Notes: generated by a model from the sequence alone, not told the origin. 64,000 nt of DNA from Saccharofermentans sp. (GCA_016292215.1 JAEFBB010000001.1:1-64000), one strand, 5' to 3'. Shown: positions 1 to 8,771, counted from the stretch's first letter. A program made the numbers and translations.

Positions 1-2
1 AA

Positions 3-38
3 GCCTTCATGAGCGTACTTAAGTTAGACGACGAGTAA
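3..38 (+). CDS. C-terminal end of an unidentified protein (partial)
   Basis: The window opens inside a reading frame that ends AFMSVLKLDDE followed by TAA at 36-38. A strong terminator follows 7 bases later, which supports this as a real gene end. Only 11 residues are visible, so no family can be given. The alternative is that the frame is open by chance. Confidence 0.5.
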   Translation, partial: AFMSVLKLDDE

Positions 39-45
39 TAATAAT

Positions 46-80
46 AAATCCCGGATGATATTGATTCATCCGGGATTTTT
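46..80 (+). terminator. Rho-independent terminator, probably bidirectional
   Basis: A 13-bp perfect stem (46-58 with 66-78, core AATCCCGGATGA) with a 7-base loop is followed by a T run. The left flank is A/T rich, so the same hairpin can also end the leftward transcript of the gene at 104-1702. Confidence 0.9.
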
Positions 81-103
81 AGTTTTGCGTAAAAACAAAA
101 GGA

Positions 104-1702
104 TCAGAACTGATCGTTATCCTGCATCATCTTACGGCCAAAGCCCTGCTTCTGGAATTCAGTGGCATTCTCATCCAGTGTATCTTCCTTGATCTCAGGC
201 ATTGCGGTCTTGAAGTCATAGCTTTCTTCCTCACCGTAATTCCAGCCTTCTTCAAGAGATACAAAATCTTTTGTTGTCTCATATGCCGTGATCGGGAATG
301 AAGTGTCGTAATATGCTTCAACACCTTGTTCGGGAGCGATGTCATGTGAACTTGCACGAGACAGTATATCGATGTCTTTTTTCTCTCTTCCTTTAAGGAT
401 CTTCGGAAGTATCTCTCCAAGAAAATACATAATAGCACCGACCAGTATTGCCAGGAGGAAGAGCTCTAAGGGGTGGTCGTAAACAAGCTTCATGAACCGG
501 AATGTGTCTCTGAAACTGGATAACAGCCTTAACAGACCTACTGCAAGAACAGGAATAAGATAAAGACTCGTACGAAGACCGGTGTTCAAGCTTATAGCTT
601 CCATCCTTGCTTTTCTTCCGGTGCGCTCCATAGTTTCCCAGCCTCTTGCATACGGGAATTCGCCTGAGACTTTTCCGGTCTGACCGTTAACGATGTACTG
701 ATAGTTGATATCATCGTAAGTTATGCTTAAGAACCAGCAGGGAAGAAGTGCATACTTGATGTCCTGGTTGTTGTACATTGTCGTGCTGGTATCTGATTCA
801 GGAACGAAATCATCGTAGCCGAAAGAGATCTCATCGCATACGGCAAGTGCGTATTTATCAAGGCGCTTATAGATCCTGTCTGTCATATCCAGAGGCTGTT
901 CGTCGTACTTCTCTGAAAAGAACCCCTGAAGGAATTCAGGTCTGAATCTGATAAGCTCCGAGTAGTCAAAAGGTTCAGCTGCTGCCATAAGGCGGTTAGC
1001 GATCCTCTTCTCACCGTCAAAAGGAACGTTCTTAAGCCTGAACTTAACTTTACCGTAAGTAAGATGCTGGTAGTCAGTTCCGGTGGAAGAGAAATTCTGA
1101 GAGTAAGCGTCGTCTGTCATCTTGCCCATCTTGCCCTTGCCGACTACGTTGACCTCTACCTCAGTTGATATGATCCAGGTAGGCACATAAAGACCTGTCA
1201 TCTTGGATAAGACTTTCTTCGATTTGAAGTCTTTGGGAAGATGGCTTATGCCTTCGCAGTGTTCCTCGAAAAGCTTGATAGCCTTTTCCTTATCGAATTT
1301 GAAAGGAATGATGTAATCAGGCTTAAACTCTCTTGTAAGTCTTCTTGTTACGAGAGCAGGTGAGCCGCAGAATGCGCAGAATGTGGACGCGGTATTCTTA
1401 TCTGTTACGATCTCGGCGCCGCATGAGTTGCACACGATCTCGATACGTTCAGCATCTTCTTTGCTGATCTCGATCGTTCCGTCGTAATTCTTTTCGGGGT
1501 TAACAATTCCGAAAGAGCCTACTTTATCAAGTGTTTCAGGATCGAAAAGACCGCCGCAGTTTCTGCAGATACAAGCTCCGTGTGTGGAGTCATAAATCAG
1601 GTTCGAAGCGCAGTTAGGGCACTTGGTAGAATCAGCAGAGAAAGTCTTTACTCCAGAGCCCTTGAAGCGTTGAAAATTAGCGGGATTATCCCAAATAGCC
1701 AT
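104..1702 (-). CDS. Zinc-ribbon membrane protein (TFIIB/PriA-like zinc ribbon family), unknown function
   Basis: This 532-residue protein has two CxxC-CxxC zinc ribbons at the N-terminus (C28/C31 with C46/C49, and C91/C94 with C109/C112). A mixed alpha/beta region follows, then two hydrophobic segments near residues 380-399 and 417-437 and an acidic tail. Proteins like this are common in Clostridia and are often labelled TFIIB-type zinc ribbon or, misleadingly, primosomal-PriA-like; their role is not known. It is a single-gene unit: GGGG lies just upstream of the ATG and a consensus promoter sits at 1740-1769. Similar short zinc-ribbon proteins occur elsewhere in the window (11898, 33146), suggesting a lineage-expanded group. 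No helicase motif is present, so a PriA function is not supported. Confidence 0.8.
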   Translation of the reverse strand: MAIWDNPANFQRFKGSGVKTFSADSTKCPNCASNLIYDSTHGACICRNCGGLFDPETLDKVGSFGIVNPEKNYDGTIEISKEDAERIEIVCNSCGAEIVTDKNTASTFCAFCGSPALVTRRLTREFKPDYIIPFKFDKEKAIKLFEEHCEGISHLPKDFKSKKVLSKMTGLYVPTWIISTEVEVNVVGKGKMGKMTDDAYSQNFSSTGTDYQHLTYGKVKFRLKNVPFDGEKRIANRLMAAAEPFDYSELIRFRPEFLQGFFSEKYDEQPLDMTDRIYKRLDKYALAVCDEISFGYDDFVPESDTSTTMYNNQDIKYALLPCWFLSITYDDINYQYIVNGQTGKVSGEFPYARGWETMERTGRKARMEAISLNTGLRTSLYLIPVLAVGLLRLLSSFRDTFRFMKLVYDHPLELFLLAILVGAIMYFLGEILPKILKGREKKDIDILSRASSHDIAPEQGVEAYYDTSFPITAYETTKDFVSLEEGWNYGEEESYDFKTAMPEIKEDTLDENATEFQKQGFGRKMMQDNDQF

Positions 1703-1739
1703 AGAAACTACCCCTTTGTTGTATTCTTATTCCTAGTAA

Positions 1740-1769
1740 AATATACAATACTAGTCAAATCGTTGTCAA
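1740..1769 (-). promoter_or_regulatory. Sigma-A promoter of the zinc-ribbon gene
   Basis: On the minus strand TTGACA (1764-1769) and TATATT (1740-1745) are separated by 18 bases, upstream of the start at 1702. CTAGT/ACTAG half-sites flank the -10 region (about 1734-1755) and could be a regulator site. Confidence 0.7.
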
Positions 1770-1777
1770 TTTATATT

Positions 1778-1891
1778 GATATTAACCAGGGCGAGGATAT
1801 ACGTTCTGCAATGCGTGTGGCAGATGAAAGAATGTATGCCGATAAGAAGGCTTATTACGCTAAGTATCCCGAGAGAAAATACAGGGGATAA
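1778..1891 (+). pseudogene. Remnant of a GGDEF (diguanylate cyclase) domain C-terminus
   Basis: The last 37 codons of an open frame read DINQGEDIR, then a VADERMY block, then DKKAYYAKYPERKYRG and a stop. This is the closing helix and tail typical of clostridial GGDEF domains (ADxxMYxxK). The catalytic GGDEF core and everything upstream is missing; the region before it holds the promoter of the gene on the other strand. I read it as a truncated gene fragment left after a deletion. No start codon or ribosome site serves it. Confidence 0.7.
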
Positions 1892-1922
1892 AAATCAGGT
1901 ATCTGACATAATGATTTACTTA

Positions 1923-1949
1923 AAACGGTCCTTCATCAAAGGACCGTTT
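1923..1949 (-). terminator. Terminator overlapping the GNAT stop codon
   Basis: An 11-bp perfect stem (1923-1933 with 1939-1949) with a 5-base loop. The stop codon of the leftward GNAT gene (1936-1938) lies in the loop, so the last codons form one arm of the hairpin. Confidence 0.85.
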
Positions 1950-2406
1950 CCATTCCTGTCTTTTGAGGCTTGAATCCCAGTGATTCATAGAAGCTTCTGG
2001 CGCCCGGATTACACTCCCAGACGTTTAATGTGATGTTATAAAAACCGCCTGCTTTGGCATATTCTTTTACATGTTCATAAAGCATTGTACCGATATGCTG
2101 TCCATGGTGGTTCTCATCAACGCATATGTCATCGATATAAAGAGTCTTTATGTCTGTAAGTACTGAATTGTTAAGTTCCTGCTTCTCGATGCAGAAGGCA
2201 TGTCCTGCAACAAAACCATTATCGTCCACACATACGAAAACAGGTGTCTTATTGTCCCTGATGATATCTTCCAATTCCGAAGCGTTATATTTGGTGGCAG
2301 GACCCTTGAAAAGGTCAGGACGGCCTAAGTGATGCACCATATCGACCTGTATAAGCAGATCCAGTATTCCGGGAATGTCTTTTGCCTCAGCGCGTCTTAC
2401 GTTCAT
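1936..2406 (-). CDS. GNAT family N-acetyltransferase
   Basis: This 156-residue protein has the length of a single-domain Gcn5-related acetyltransferase. The acetyl-CoA-binding motif A is seen as IDDICVDENHHGQHIGTMLY (around residues 91-110), and the C-terminal motif B as NPGARSFYESLGF (about 133-145). It should transfer acetyl from acetyl-CoA to an amine; the substrate cannot be told. GAGGAG sits 6 bases before the ATG. It is transcribed alone, divergently from the ABC exporter operon, and ends in an overlapping terminator. The family call is secure, the specific function is not. Confidence 0.9.
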   Translation of the reverse strand: MNVRRAEAKDIPGILDLLIQVDMVHHLGRPDLFKGPATKYNASELEDIIRDNKTPVFVCVDDNGFVAGHAFCIEKQELNNSVLTDIKTLYIDDICVDENHHGQHIGTMLYEHVKEYAKAGGFYNITLNVWECNPGARSFYESLGFKPQKTGMETVL

Positions 2407-2463
2407 GGTAGCTCCTCAGGTTCTTTTCAGATTATTGTCCTAATAAGTGAATCATTTTAGCAA

Positions 2464-2492
2464 AATTGCAGATTTACTCTTGGGAATATAAT
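2464..2492 (+). promoter_or_regulatory. Probable promoter of the ABC exporter operon
   Basis: TATAAT at 2487-2492 with a poor -35 (AATTGC at 17 bases or TTGCAG at 15). Between it and the ABC gene is a 10-codon frame (2511-2543) whose TGA overlaps the ABC ATG; this could be chance or a translational leader. Confidence 0.5.
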
Positions 2493-2539
2493 GATATCAT
2501 TCTTTACATTATGGGGGAAAGGAAAGAGTATCGCTTATC

Positions 2540-4270
2540 ATGAAGAAGAATCTTAGACGTATGATCAGTTACTATAAGCCCTATCTGGGAACGTTTTTCC
2601 TGGATATGTTTTTCGCGATCATAGCATCTGCGATATCTCTTGTGATCCCTCTCGTGGTAAGGGATATTACGACTGATATTCCGAACATGACACCTGAAGC
2701 GGGAATGAATAAGATACTTCTTCTAGGAGGCCTTCTCATCGTTCTCGTAATAGTTCAGTTCTTTGCCAACTACTTCATATCCTACATCGGACATGTTATG
2801 GGTGCGAAGATGGAATACGATATGAGAGCTGAGATCTTCTCGCATTATCAGAAACTGTCTTTCTCTTTTTTCGACGATCAGAAGGTCGGACAGCTGATGA
2901 GCAGGATCACGAATGACCTGTTCGAGATCACGGAACTTCTTCATCACGGACCTGAGAACATCATCATCTCAGGCATCAAGATAATTGGTGCGTTCATTAT
3001 TCTTCTCGGCATAAGCGGATATCTTACGGCAGCAGCATTTGCAATGCTTCCGTTCATGTTCATCTTCGCATACATCCTGAACAAAAGGATGCGCAAGGCA
3101 TTCAGGAAGAACAGGGAGAAGATTGCTGAGATCAATACACAGATCGAAGATAACCTGTCAGGTATAAGAGTCGTCAAATCTTTTGCCAACGAAGCTATCG
3201 AGAATGAGAAGTTCAAGGTCGGCAATGAAGGCTTCCTTAAGGCTAAGAAAGCCAGTTATTTCAACATGGGTATATTTCATTCCGGAATGACGGCTTTTAC
3301 TTTCCTTATCAACATCTTCGTTATCGTAACGGGCGGAGTGCTCATGGTTAAAGGTCTTGTGGATGTGCCGGACTTCGTGGCATTCCTTCTCTACATAAAT
3401 GTATTCACGGATCCTGTAAGAACGCTCATCGACTTTACTGAGCAGTTCCAGAACGGTTATACGGGATTTGAGCGTTTTGCCGAGATGATCAGCATCGTTC
3501 CCGACATCCAGGACAAAGAAGATGCTGTGCCTCTTACCGGTGTTAAAGGCGATATCGAGTTTTCCGATGTATCGTTCAAGTATAAGGATGGTGCACACAG
3601 GGTTCTGCGACATATCAATCTCGATATACCTGAAGGTTCATATGTCGCTCTTGTAGGATCTTCAGGCGGCGGCAAGACCACGCTCTGCAGCCTTATTCCA
3701 AGGTTCTATGATGTTACCAGCGGCTCCATTAAGATCGACGGCAAGGATATAAGAGACGTTACTTTAAAGAGCCTTCGTGACAGCATCGGAATCGTTCAGC
3801 AGGATGTGTATATGTTTGCCGGAACGATAATGGAGAACATCAGTTACGGCAGACCAGGTGCTACGAAAGAAGAGATAATCGAAGCTGCCAAGCTTGCGAA
3901 TGCCCACGACTTCATCATGGAGCTTCCCAACGGTTACGATACTGATATCGGACAGCGCGGAATCAAGCTTTCAGGCGGTCAGAAACAGAGGCTTTCTATC
4001 GCGAGAGTGTTTTTGAAGAACCCGCCGATCCTTATCTTCGATGAGGCAACAAGCGCACTTGATAACGAGAGCGAGAATATCGTAAAAGAGTCTTTGGAAA
4101 AGCTAGCAAAGAACAGAACGACGATAGTTATTGCGCACCGCTTGTCCACGGTAAGAAATGCCGGGCGCATTCTGGTTCTTACTGAGAATGGCATCGAAGA
4201 GAGCGGCACCCATGAAGAACTCATGGCCAAGGACGGTATCTACGCAGGACTTTATAAGTGGAATGCATAA
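2540..4270 (+). CDS. ABC transporter, fused permease and ATPase (MsbA/BmrA type exporter)
   Basis: This 576-residue half-transporter has six N-terminal membrane helices (ABC_membrane, about residues 15-310) and a C-terminal nucleotide-binding domain. Walker A GSSGGGKTTL is near residue 373, the signature LSGGQKQR near 477, and Walker B ILIFDEATSALD near 498. It would act as a homodimer that expels a lipid, drug or peptide at the expense of ATP; the substrate is not evident. The length is normal for the family. It leads a six-gene operon (to 7505) with tiny gaps. The ribosome site is weak and distant (GGAAAG), and an upstream short frame overlaps the start. Confidence 0.93.
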   Translation: MKKNLRRMISYYKPYLGTFFLDMFFAIIASAISLVIPLVVRDITTDIPNMTPEAGMNKILLLGGLLIVLVIVQFFANYFISYIGHVMGAKMEYDMRAEIFSHYQKLSFSFFDDQKVGQLMSRITNDLFEITELLHHGPENIIISGIKIIGAFIILLGISGYLTAAAFAMLPFMFIFAYILNKRMRKAFRKNREKIAEINTQIEDNLSGIRVVKSFANEAIENEKFKVGNEGFLKAKKASYFNMGIFHSGMTAFTFLINIFVIVTGGVLMVKGLVDVPDFVAFLLYINVFTDPVRTLIDFTEQFQNGYTGFERFAEMISIVPDIQDKEDAVPLTGVKGDIEFSDVSFKYKDGAHRVLRHINLDIPEGSYVALVGSSGGGKTTLCSLIPRFYDVTSGSIKIDGKDIRDVTLKSLRDSIGIVQQDVYMFAGTIMENISYGRPGATKEEIIEAAKLANAHDFIMELPNGYDTDIGQRGIKLSGGQKQRLSIARVFLKNPPILIFDEATSALDNESENIVKESLEKLAKNRTTIVIAHRLSTVRNAGRILVLTENGIEESGTHEELMAKDGIYAGLYKWNA

Positions 4271-4281
4271 GAGGTGATCAA

Positions 4282-5073
4282 ATGGATATTTTTGCAGACG
4301 AAAGAGACTATAAGCTTTTAGATCAGGACAAGTATACATTCTCGGTATTGTCGAGGATCATCAGAGGCGAACTGGAGCTTTGCCTGACTGATCACGAGAA
4401 GCTCATTATCTGTTTTTCGGGCCAGCCGTATCCGGTATGGATCTGGACACCGGATAGCGCGTCTGAAGCTGATATGGAGCGCGCTTATCAGATTGCAAAA
4501 GAGAATTCATTTATGGATGGTGAGCACCATTTCAACATTAAGTATGAGCTCGCCGGATACTTCATTAAGAGAGCTGCGGAAGACGGTCTGGAGCTTAAGA
4601 TAACTACGAACCTTTATGCTTACGATTGTCCTTCTCCAATCGCTCCGGCATCTGTAATTGACGGTGAACTTCACCAGTGCACTGCAGAGGACGCTGATGT
4701 TATGGTCGGGTTTTTCGACATGTTCCATACTGAGCTCAACATCGATCAGGAGAGCAGGGAACAGTACAGGCTCTATGTTGAGGACGGTATAAAGACCGGT
4801 TCACTTTATACATGGAAAAACGGTGATGGCAAGATCATCGCCAGCTGCAACTGGCATCCTGTTCAGGAGATGGCTTCAATAGGCCTGGTCTATACGCTCA
4901 AGGAATTTAGAAGGAAGCATTACGCAGAGCATCTTGTATATCAGGTAACGAAGATAGTTCAGGATGCAGGATATCTTCCGATGCTTTATACCGATGCTGA
5001 TTATGTCGCTTCGAATAAGTGTTATGAGAAGATCGGTTATATACTCAGAGGCAAACTCTGCACGATAGGATAA
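4282..5073 (+). CDS. GNAT family N-acetyltransferase with N-terminal extension
   Basis: I start this 263-residue protein at the ATG at 4282, which has GAGGTG 8 bases upstream; an earlier in-frame start overlaps the ABC gene and lacks a ribosome site. The C-terminal half carries the acetyltransferase fold: GLVYTLKEFRRKHYAEHLVY is motif A and ASNKCYEKIGY is motif B. The N-terminal 130 residues are unassigned, as in other clostridial GNAT proteins of this size. It lies 11 bases after the ABC exporter and 3 bases before the HAD gene, so it is co-transcribed. The substrate is unknown. Confidence 0.85.
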   Translation: MDIFADERDYKLLDQDKYTFSVLSRIIRGELELCLTDHEKLIICFSGQPYPVWIWTPDSASEADMERAYQIAKENSFMDGEHHFNIKYELAGYFIKRAAEDGLELKITTNLYAYDCPSPIAPASVIDGELHQCTAEDADVMVGFFDMFHTELNIDQESREQYRLYVEDGIKTGSLYTWKNGDGKIIASCNWHPVQEMASIGLVYTLKEFRRKHYAEHLVYQVTKIVQDAGYLPMLYTDADYVASNKCYEKIGYILRGKLCTIG

Positions 5074-5076
5074 GTT

Positions 5077-5721
5077 ATGGGATACAAGTATTGTTTATTT
5101 GATCTTGACGGCACGCTTACGGATCCTGCGATCGGCATTACCAATTCCGTTATGCATGCTCTTGAAAAGTATGATATCCACGTAGAGGACAGATCAGAAC
5201 TCTATCCTTTTATCGGACCGCCGCTGGATTATTCATTCAAGACCTTTTATGGTTTTTCTGATGAACAGGCTGTAGAAGCGATCAAGTACTATAGAGAATA
5301 TTTCAGCGTGACGGGACTGTTCGAGAACAAGGTCTATGACGGTGTTCCCGAGATGCTCGAAGGACTTAAGGAAAAGCAGGTTAAGATCGCTCTAGCTACT
5401 TCGAAGCCTTACGAATTCTCTATCAAGATCCTTAAGCATTTTGACCTCTATAAGTATTTTGATTTCTTCGGTGCTGCCACGATGGATGGCAGGATAAGCA
5501 AGAAGGAAGACGTTATTTCTCATCTGTTAGAAGAGATGGGCGCAGAAAGCAAAGATGAGATCCTGATGGTAGGAGACAGATATCACGATATTGACGGCGC
5601 CAAGGCTAATGATATTAAGAGCGCCGGTGTATTATGGGGTTACGGTTCAAAAGAAGAATTGCAGAAAGCCGGGGCGGAATACATTCTTTCCGAACCTTCA
5701 GAGATTTTGCAGTTGTTTTGA
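5077..5721 (+). CDS. HAD-family hydrolase, phosphoglycolate-phosphatase-like
   Basis: This 214-residue protein is of normal length for a Gph/PpaX-type HAD phosphatase. Motif I is FDLDGTLTD with nucleophile D9 and acid D11; motif II is the ATSKP segment near residue 108; the motif III lysine is near 146 (SKKED) and motif IV is GDRYHDI near 167. The helical cap (residues 20-85) is the C1 type. It would remove phosphate from a small phosphorylated metabolite; phosphoglycolate or pyrophosphate are family-level guesses. It is third in the operon beginning at 2540. Confidence 0.88.
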   Translation: MGYKYCLFDLDGTLTDPAIGITNSVMHALEKYDIHVEDRSELYPFIGPPLDYSFKTFYGFSDEQAVEAIKYYREYFSVTGLFENKVYDGVPEMLEGLKEKQVKIALATSKPYEFSIKILKHFDLYKYFDFFGAATMDGRISKKEDVISHLLEEMGAESKDEILMVGDRYHDIDGAKANDIKSAGVLWGYGSKEELQKAGAEYILSEPSEILQLF

Positions 5722-5736
5722 AATACAGGGGATAAT

Positions 5737-6225
5737 ATGAAAAAGATACAGCTTATCAATGATGATTATTGGGGACATTTCGAGCGTCTCCGTCATGCGT
5801 GCAGAGGCATTGTCGTAAGTGACGGCAAAGTCCTCTTAAGTTATGAGACAAAGAACAACAAGTACATGATCCCGGGCGGCGGCGTCGAAGAAGGTGAGAC
5901 GTATTCGGAATGCTGCGAGAGAGAGCTTCTTGAAGAGACAGGAATGAAGGTCAAAGCAATTGAAGAGTATCTTGAGATCGAGGAGCTTTTCGAGAACTGG
6001 AAGCATGTAAACCATTACTTTATCTGCGAACTCATTGAGGATACCGGTATCCAGCATCTTACGGACGGCGAGAAGGAAGCAGGATATGTGAGCAGATGGA
6101 TAGATCTTGATGAAGCGATAAAAGACTTCGGCGATTACGAGCGATTCCATAATGTTGACATTGCTGATTACGGACTTTACAGAAGAGAATTTATGTCACT
6201 CAAAGAGTATAAGGAGTTCAAATGA
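5737..6225 (+). CDS. NUDIX hydrolase
   Basis: The 162-residue protein contains a complete Nudix box of the form GX5EX7REUXEEXGU, starting at GGGVEEGETY and ending ERELLEETGM (about residues 46-68). It would hydrolyse a nucleoside diphosphate linked to another moiety. AGGGG precedes the start. Its stop overlaps the next start in an ATGA arrangement (6222-6225), indicating translational coupling. Together with the HAD and radical SAM genes it suggests a metabolite-repair or house-cleaning operon, which is inference. Confidence 0.92.
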   Translation: MKKIQLINDDYWGHFERLRHACRGIVVSDGKVLLSYETKNNKYMIPGGGVEEGETYSECCERELLEETGMKVKAIEEYLEIEELFENWKHVNHYFICELIEDTGIQHLTDGEKEAGYVSRWIDLDEAIKDFGDYERFHNVDIADYGLYRREFMSLKEYKEFK

Positions 6226-6623
6226 AATACTATCGAATTCACACTGCAGACCAGGCATACTTAACGAAGCAGCCGAGAGGCGTATTTACCGCGGTTGCCA
6301 AGCTTTCTGAGAGCAAGACGCTTACCGAAGAGGAAGAAAAGGAATATCTGCGCAATCACGATTACTTCGAGAGCATCCTTCCCGTGCCTCCTTTCTATAA
6401 AGACAATAATCCTGACGGAGCAATAACATGGTTCAAGGATACTCCCGAAGGCAAGAGCGTCTGGGACCAGATGAAGTTTTACCGCGAGATGTGCAGCAAG
6501 TACGGCCTTCAGCTCTATGTGTCCGAGTGCGATTTTATTCCCGGAGACCTGGTCTATGAAGATGATTACCAGATCGCCGTCAAGAATCCTGTTGCGGAAA
6601 ACATTACTACGAGAGAGCTTTGA
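6222..6623 (+). CDS. Conserved hypothetical protein, coupled to NUDIX and radical SAM genes
   Basis: A 133-residue soluble protein without a recognisable domain, signal or membrane segment. It starts MKYYRIHTADQAYLTKQPRG and is rich in aromatic and charged residues. It overlaps the NUDIX stop by 4 bases and ends 9 bases before the radical SAM gene, so it is almost certainly expressed with them. I have seen no motif that gives a function; a partner role for the radical SAM enzyme is possible only by position. Confidence 0.75.
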   Translation: MKYYRIHTADQAYLTKQPRGVFTAVAKLSESKTLTEEEEKEYLRNHDYFESILPVPPFYKDNNPDGAITWFKDTPEGKSVWDQMKFYREMCSKYGLQLYVSECDFIPGDLVYEDDYQIAVKNPVAENITTREL

Positions 6624-6632
6624 TCTGTTTTA

Positions 6633-7505
6633 ATGCATTTTGTTGAAGCAAAGGGAATTCTCCATAACAAGGGCGGATACCACGGTATGAACATTTACCG
6701 CGGCTGTACGCACGGCTGCATCTACTGTGACAGCAGGAGCCTTTGCTATCAGTTCACGCATAAATTCGAAGATATCGAAGTCAAGAAGAATGCGCCTGAG
6801 CTCCTTGAGCAGGCTTTGAAGTCAAAGCGCTCGAAATGCATGATCGGCACAGGCTCGATGTCTGATCCTTACATGCATTGTGAGACAGAGCTCAGACTTA
6901 CCAGAAAATGCCTCGAAGTGATACACAAATACGGCTTTGGAGTAGCGATCCAGACTAAATCTGACAGGATACTTGAAGATATCGATCTATTGGATCAGAT
7001 CAATAAAGATGCCAAGTGTGTTGTGCAGGTGACGCTTACTACTTACGATGATGATCTTTGCAGTATCTTAGAACCAAATGTCTGCAATACAAAAAGGCGC
7101 ATCGAAGTCTTGGAAGAAATGCAGAAAAGGGGTATCCCGACAGTTGTTTGGATGACGCCCATTTTGCCGTTTATTAACGATACGGAAGAGAACATCACTA
7201 AGATCTTAAGTGAATGCGTCCGTGTTGGCGTCAAAGGAATTATCTGCTTTGGTATGGGTTTGACGTTAAGAGAGGGCGACAGGGAGTATTTCTATGAGGC
7301 TCTCGACAAGCATTTCCCGGGACTTAAGGAAAGATACATCAAGACATACGGAAATGCCTACGAAGTCCCTTCGCCTGACAGCGGCAGGCTTATGCAGCTT
7401 TTCAAGCGCACATGCAATGAAAACGGCATTATCTGTGATCCTGACGAATGTTTTAAGTATCTTAATGATCTGCCCGATAAGCAGATTAGTATTTTTGATC
7501 TGTAA
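6633..7505 (+). CDS. SPL-family radical SAM protein (spore photoproduct lyase-like)
   Basis: This 290-residue enzyme carries the cluster motif CTHGCIYC (CX3CX2C) at residues 25-32, in the setting NIYRGCTHGCIYCDSRS typical of the SplB-related/Rv2578c-like radical SAM group. A 4Fe-4S cluster and SAM would generate a 5'-deoxyadenosyl radical. True spore photoproduct lyases are longer and carry a distinct C-terminal cysteine, so this is a relative of unknown substrate rather than SplB. Few ribosome-site bases precede the ATG at 6633, but the start matches the family N-terminus (MHFVEAKGIL). It is the last gene of the operon. Confidence 0.85.
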   Translation: MHFVEAKGILHNKGGYHGMNIYRGCTHGCIYCDSRSLCYQFTHKFEDIEVKKNAPELLEQALKSKRSKCMIGTGSMSDPYMHCETELRLTRKCLEVIHKYGFGVAIQTKSDRILEDIDLLDQINKDAKCVVQVTLTTYDDDLCSILEPNVCNTKRRIEVLEEMQKRGIPTVVWMTPILPFINDTEENITKILSECVRVGVKGIICFGMGLTLREGDREYFYEALDKHFPGLKERYIKTYGNAYEVPSPDSGRLMQLFKRTCNENGIICDPDECFKYLNDLPDKQISIFDL

Positions 7506-7564
7506 GACTGCTGTTTTCTCTGCATAATCACGAAAAATATCAAATCTGGCGCCGCTTTTTCTTA

Positions 7565-7573
7565 TGCTATAAT
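7565..7573 (+). promoter_or_regulatory. Extended -10 promoter of the 7TM sensor gene
   Basis: TGC-TATAAT with no convincing -35, about 80 bases before the start at 7656. The same extended form recurs at many genes in this window. Confidence 0.65.
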
Positions 7574-7655
7574 GAGCCATAGTTGCAGGGTAAAAGTCGG
7601 TTTTTTTGTTTTTTCATATTGAATATTTGTGATTATCTAAGGGGGTATCCGCACA

Positions 7656-8762
7656 ATGGTCCTTAGTTTTTACATAATCATGTGTGTGCTTTCTTTGATC
7701 TGCTGTGTGCTTTTCTTCTGGAATAAACGCAGCTATTATCCTTTGCTTTATGCCATGGTCTATATCCTGGCGTTGTTTGCACACGTTTGTTATGTGCTTC
7801 TGGCGTTAGCCAAAGATGCCGGGGAAGCTATTATCATCAATAAGGGCATATACATCAGCGGATGCTTTTTCTCGCTCGTAGGATTGATGATCGTTATCTC
7901 CATTTGCCAGATAAAGCTCCCGAAGATCGTCAGCTTCATTTTGCTTCTTTTCGCATCAGGCATATATTGTTTGTCATTTACTGCAGGTTACAGCCCGATA
8001 TTCTACAAAAGCGTTGATATAGAGCAACGGTACGGCATAACTGTTCTGGTCAAGGAGTACGGGCCTTTGCACTCTTTGTTCTACCTCATGATCGTCCTTT
8101 TCCTGATAGCCACGTTTATCGTTCTTGCTTACGGATGGTTTAAGAAGCCGAATATCTCCAAAAGAGATCTGGCTATCGCTGCATTCATGCAGATCTTCTC
8201 AATCTTCTGTTACTTCATCGGCCGTATGGTAATGAAAGAGATCGAGTGGATGGCATTGGCAGACCTCGTTGACGAAATAGGGTTCCTCCTCATTATGAAC
8301 CATATCGGACTTTACCGCGTTGATGACCTTGTAATAAGCTCTATCCAGAACGACGGCAAAGTCGGTTATGTTGCGATGGATTATAAAAAGCGTTATTTGA
8401 GTGCTACAGATGTTGCCAAGCGCTTTATACCAGAGATCGCTAAAAACCACGCTGACCGTGAGATCGAAGATGAGAATCTGCGCGAGCTCTTTAACAAGTG
8501 GATAGACCAGTACAGTGTTGAGAATCTTTCGATCGATCACACATTCCATAAGGATAAGTCGATATACCTGATCCACGTACAGGATCTTTATGACGGCAAT
8601 CAGAAGCGAGGATATCTTCTTGAGATAACTGATGACACTGAGCATCTGGGACGCATGGAAGATATCGAACGCTATAACATGAGCCTCAACAGAGAGCTCA
8701 TGGAGAAGTCCAAAAAGATCAGAGAGCTTGAATCTCAAAAGGAAAATTCTCCCAAAGAATAA
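7656..8762 (+). CDS. 7TM sensor protein (histidine-kinase N-terminal 7TM type) lacking an output domain
   Basis: The 368-residue protein has seven hydrophobic segments in residues 1-215 that resemble the 7TM input region of many clostridial GGDEF and HD-GYP proteins. Residues 220-330 look like a PAS-type sensor (ending YLLEITDDTEHL), followed by a coiled coil (residues 330-368). Family members normally continue after this coiled coil into a GGDEF, HD-GYP or kinase domain; here the frame ends cleanly with TAA and the next 68 bases hold the TetR promoter. It may be a truncated receptor that works through a partner. AAGGGGG precedes the start. Confidence 0.75.
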   Translation: MVLSFYIIMCVLSLICCVLFFWNKRSYYPLLYAMVYILALFAHVCYVLLALAKDAGEAIIINKGIYISGCFFSLVGLMIVISICQIKLPKIVSFILLLFASGIYCLSFTAGYSPIFYKSVDIEQRYGITVLVKEYGPLHSLFYLMIVLFLIATFIVLAYGWFKKPNISKRDLAIAAFMQIFSIFCYFIGRMVMKEIEWMALADLVDEIGFLLIMNHIGLYRVDDLVISSIQNDGKVGYVAMDYKKRYLSATDVAKRFIPEIAKNHADREIEDENLRELFNKWIDQYSVENLSIDHTFHKDKSIYLIHVQDLYDGNQKRGYLLEITDDTEHLGRMEDIERYNMSLNRELMEKSKKIRELESQKENSPKE

Positions 8763-8771
8763 GCATTCCGG

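Noticed and set aside
1580-1775. Upstream part of the open frame before the GGDEF remnant
   Set aside because: It lies over the start region and promoter of the opposite-strand gene and its translation has no GGDEF-like features.
6633-7505. Spore photoproduct lyase (SplB)
   Set aside because: The family motif is shared, but the protein is about 50 residues short of typical SplB and I could not identify its distal catalytic cysteine; SPL-like is safer.
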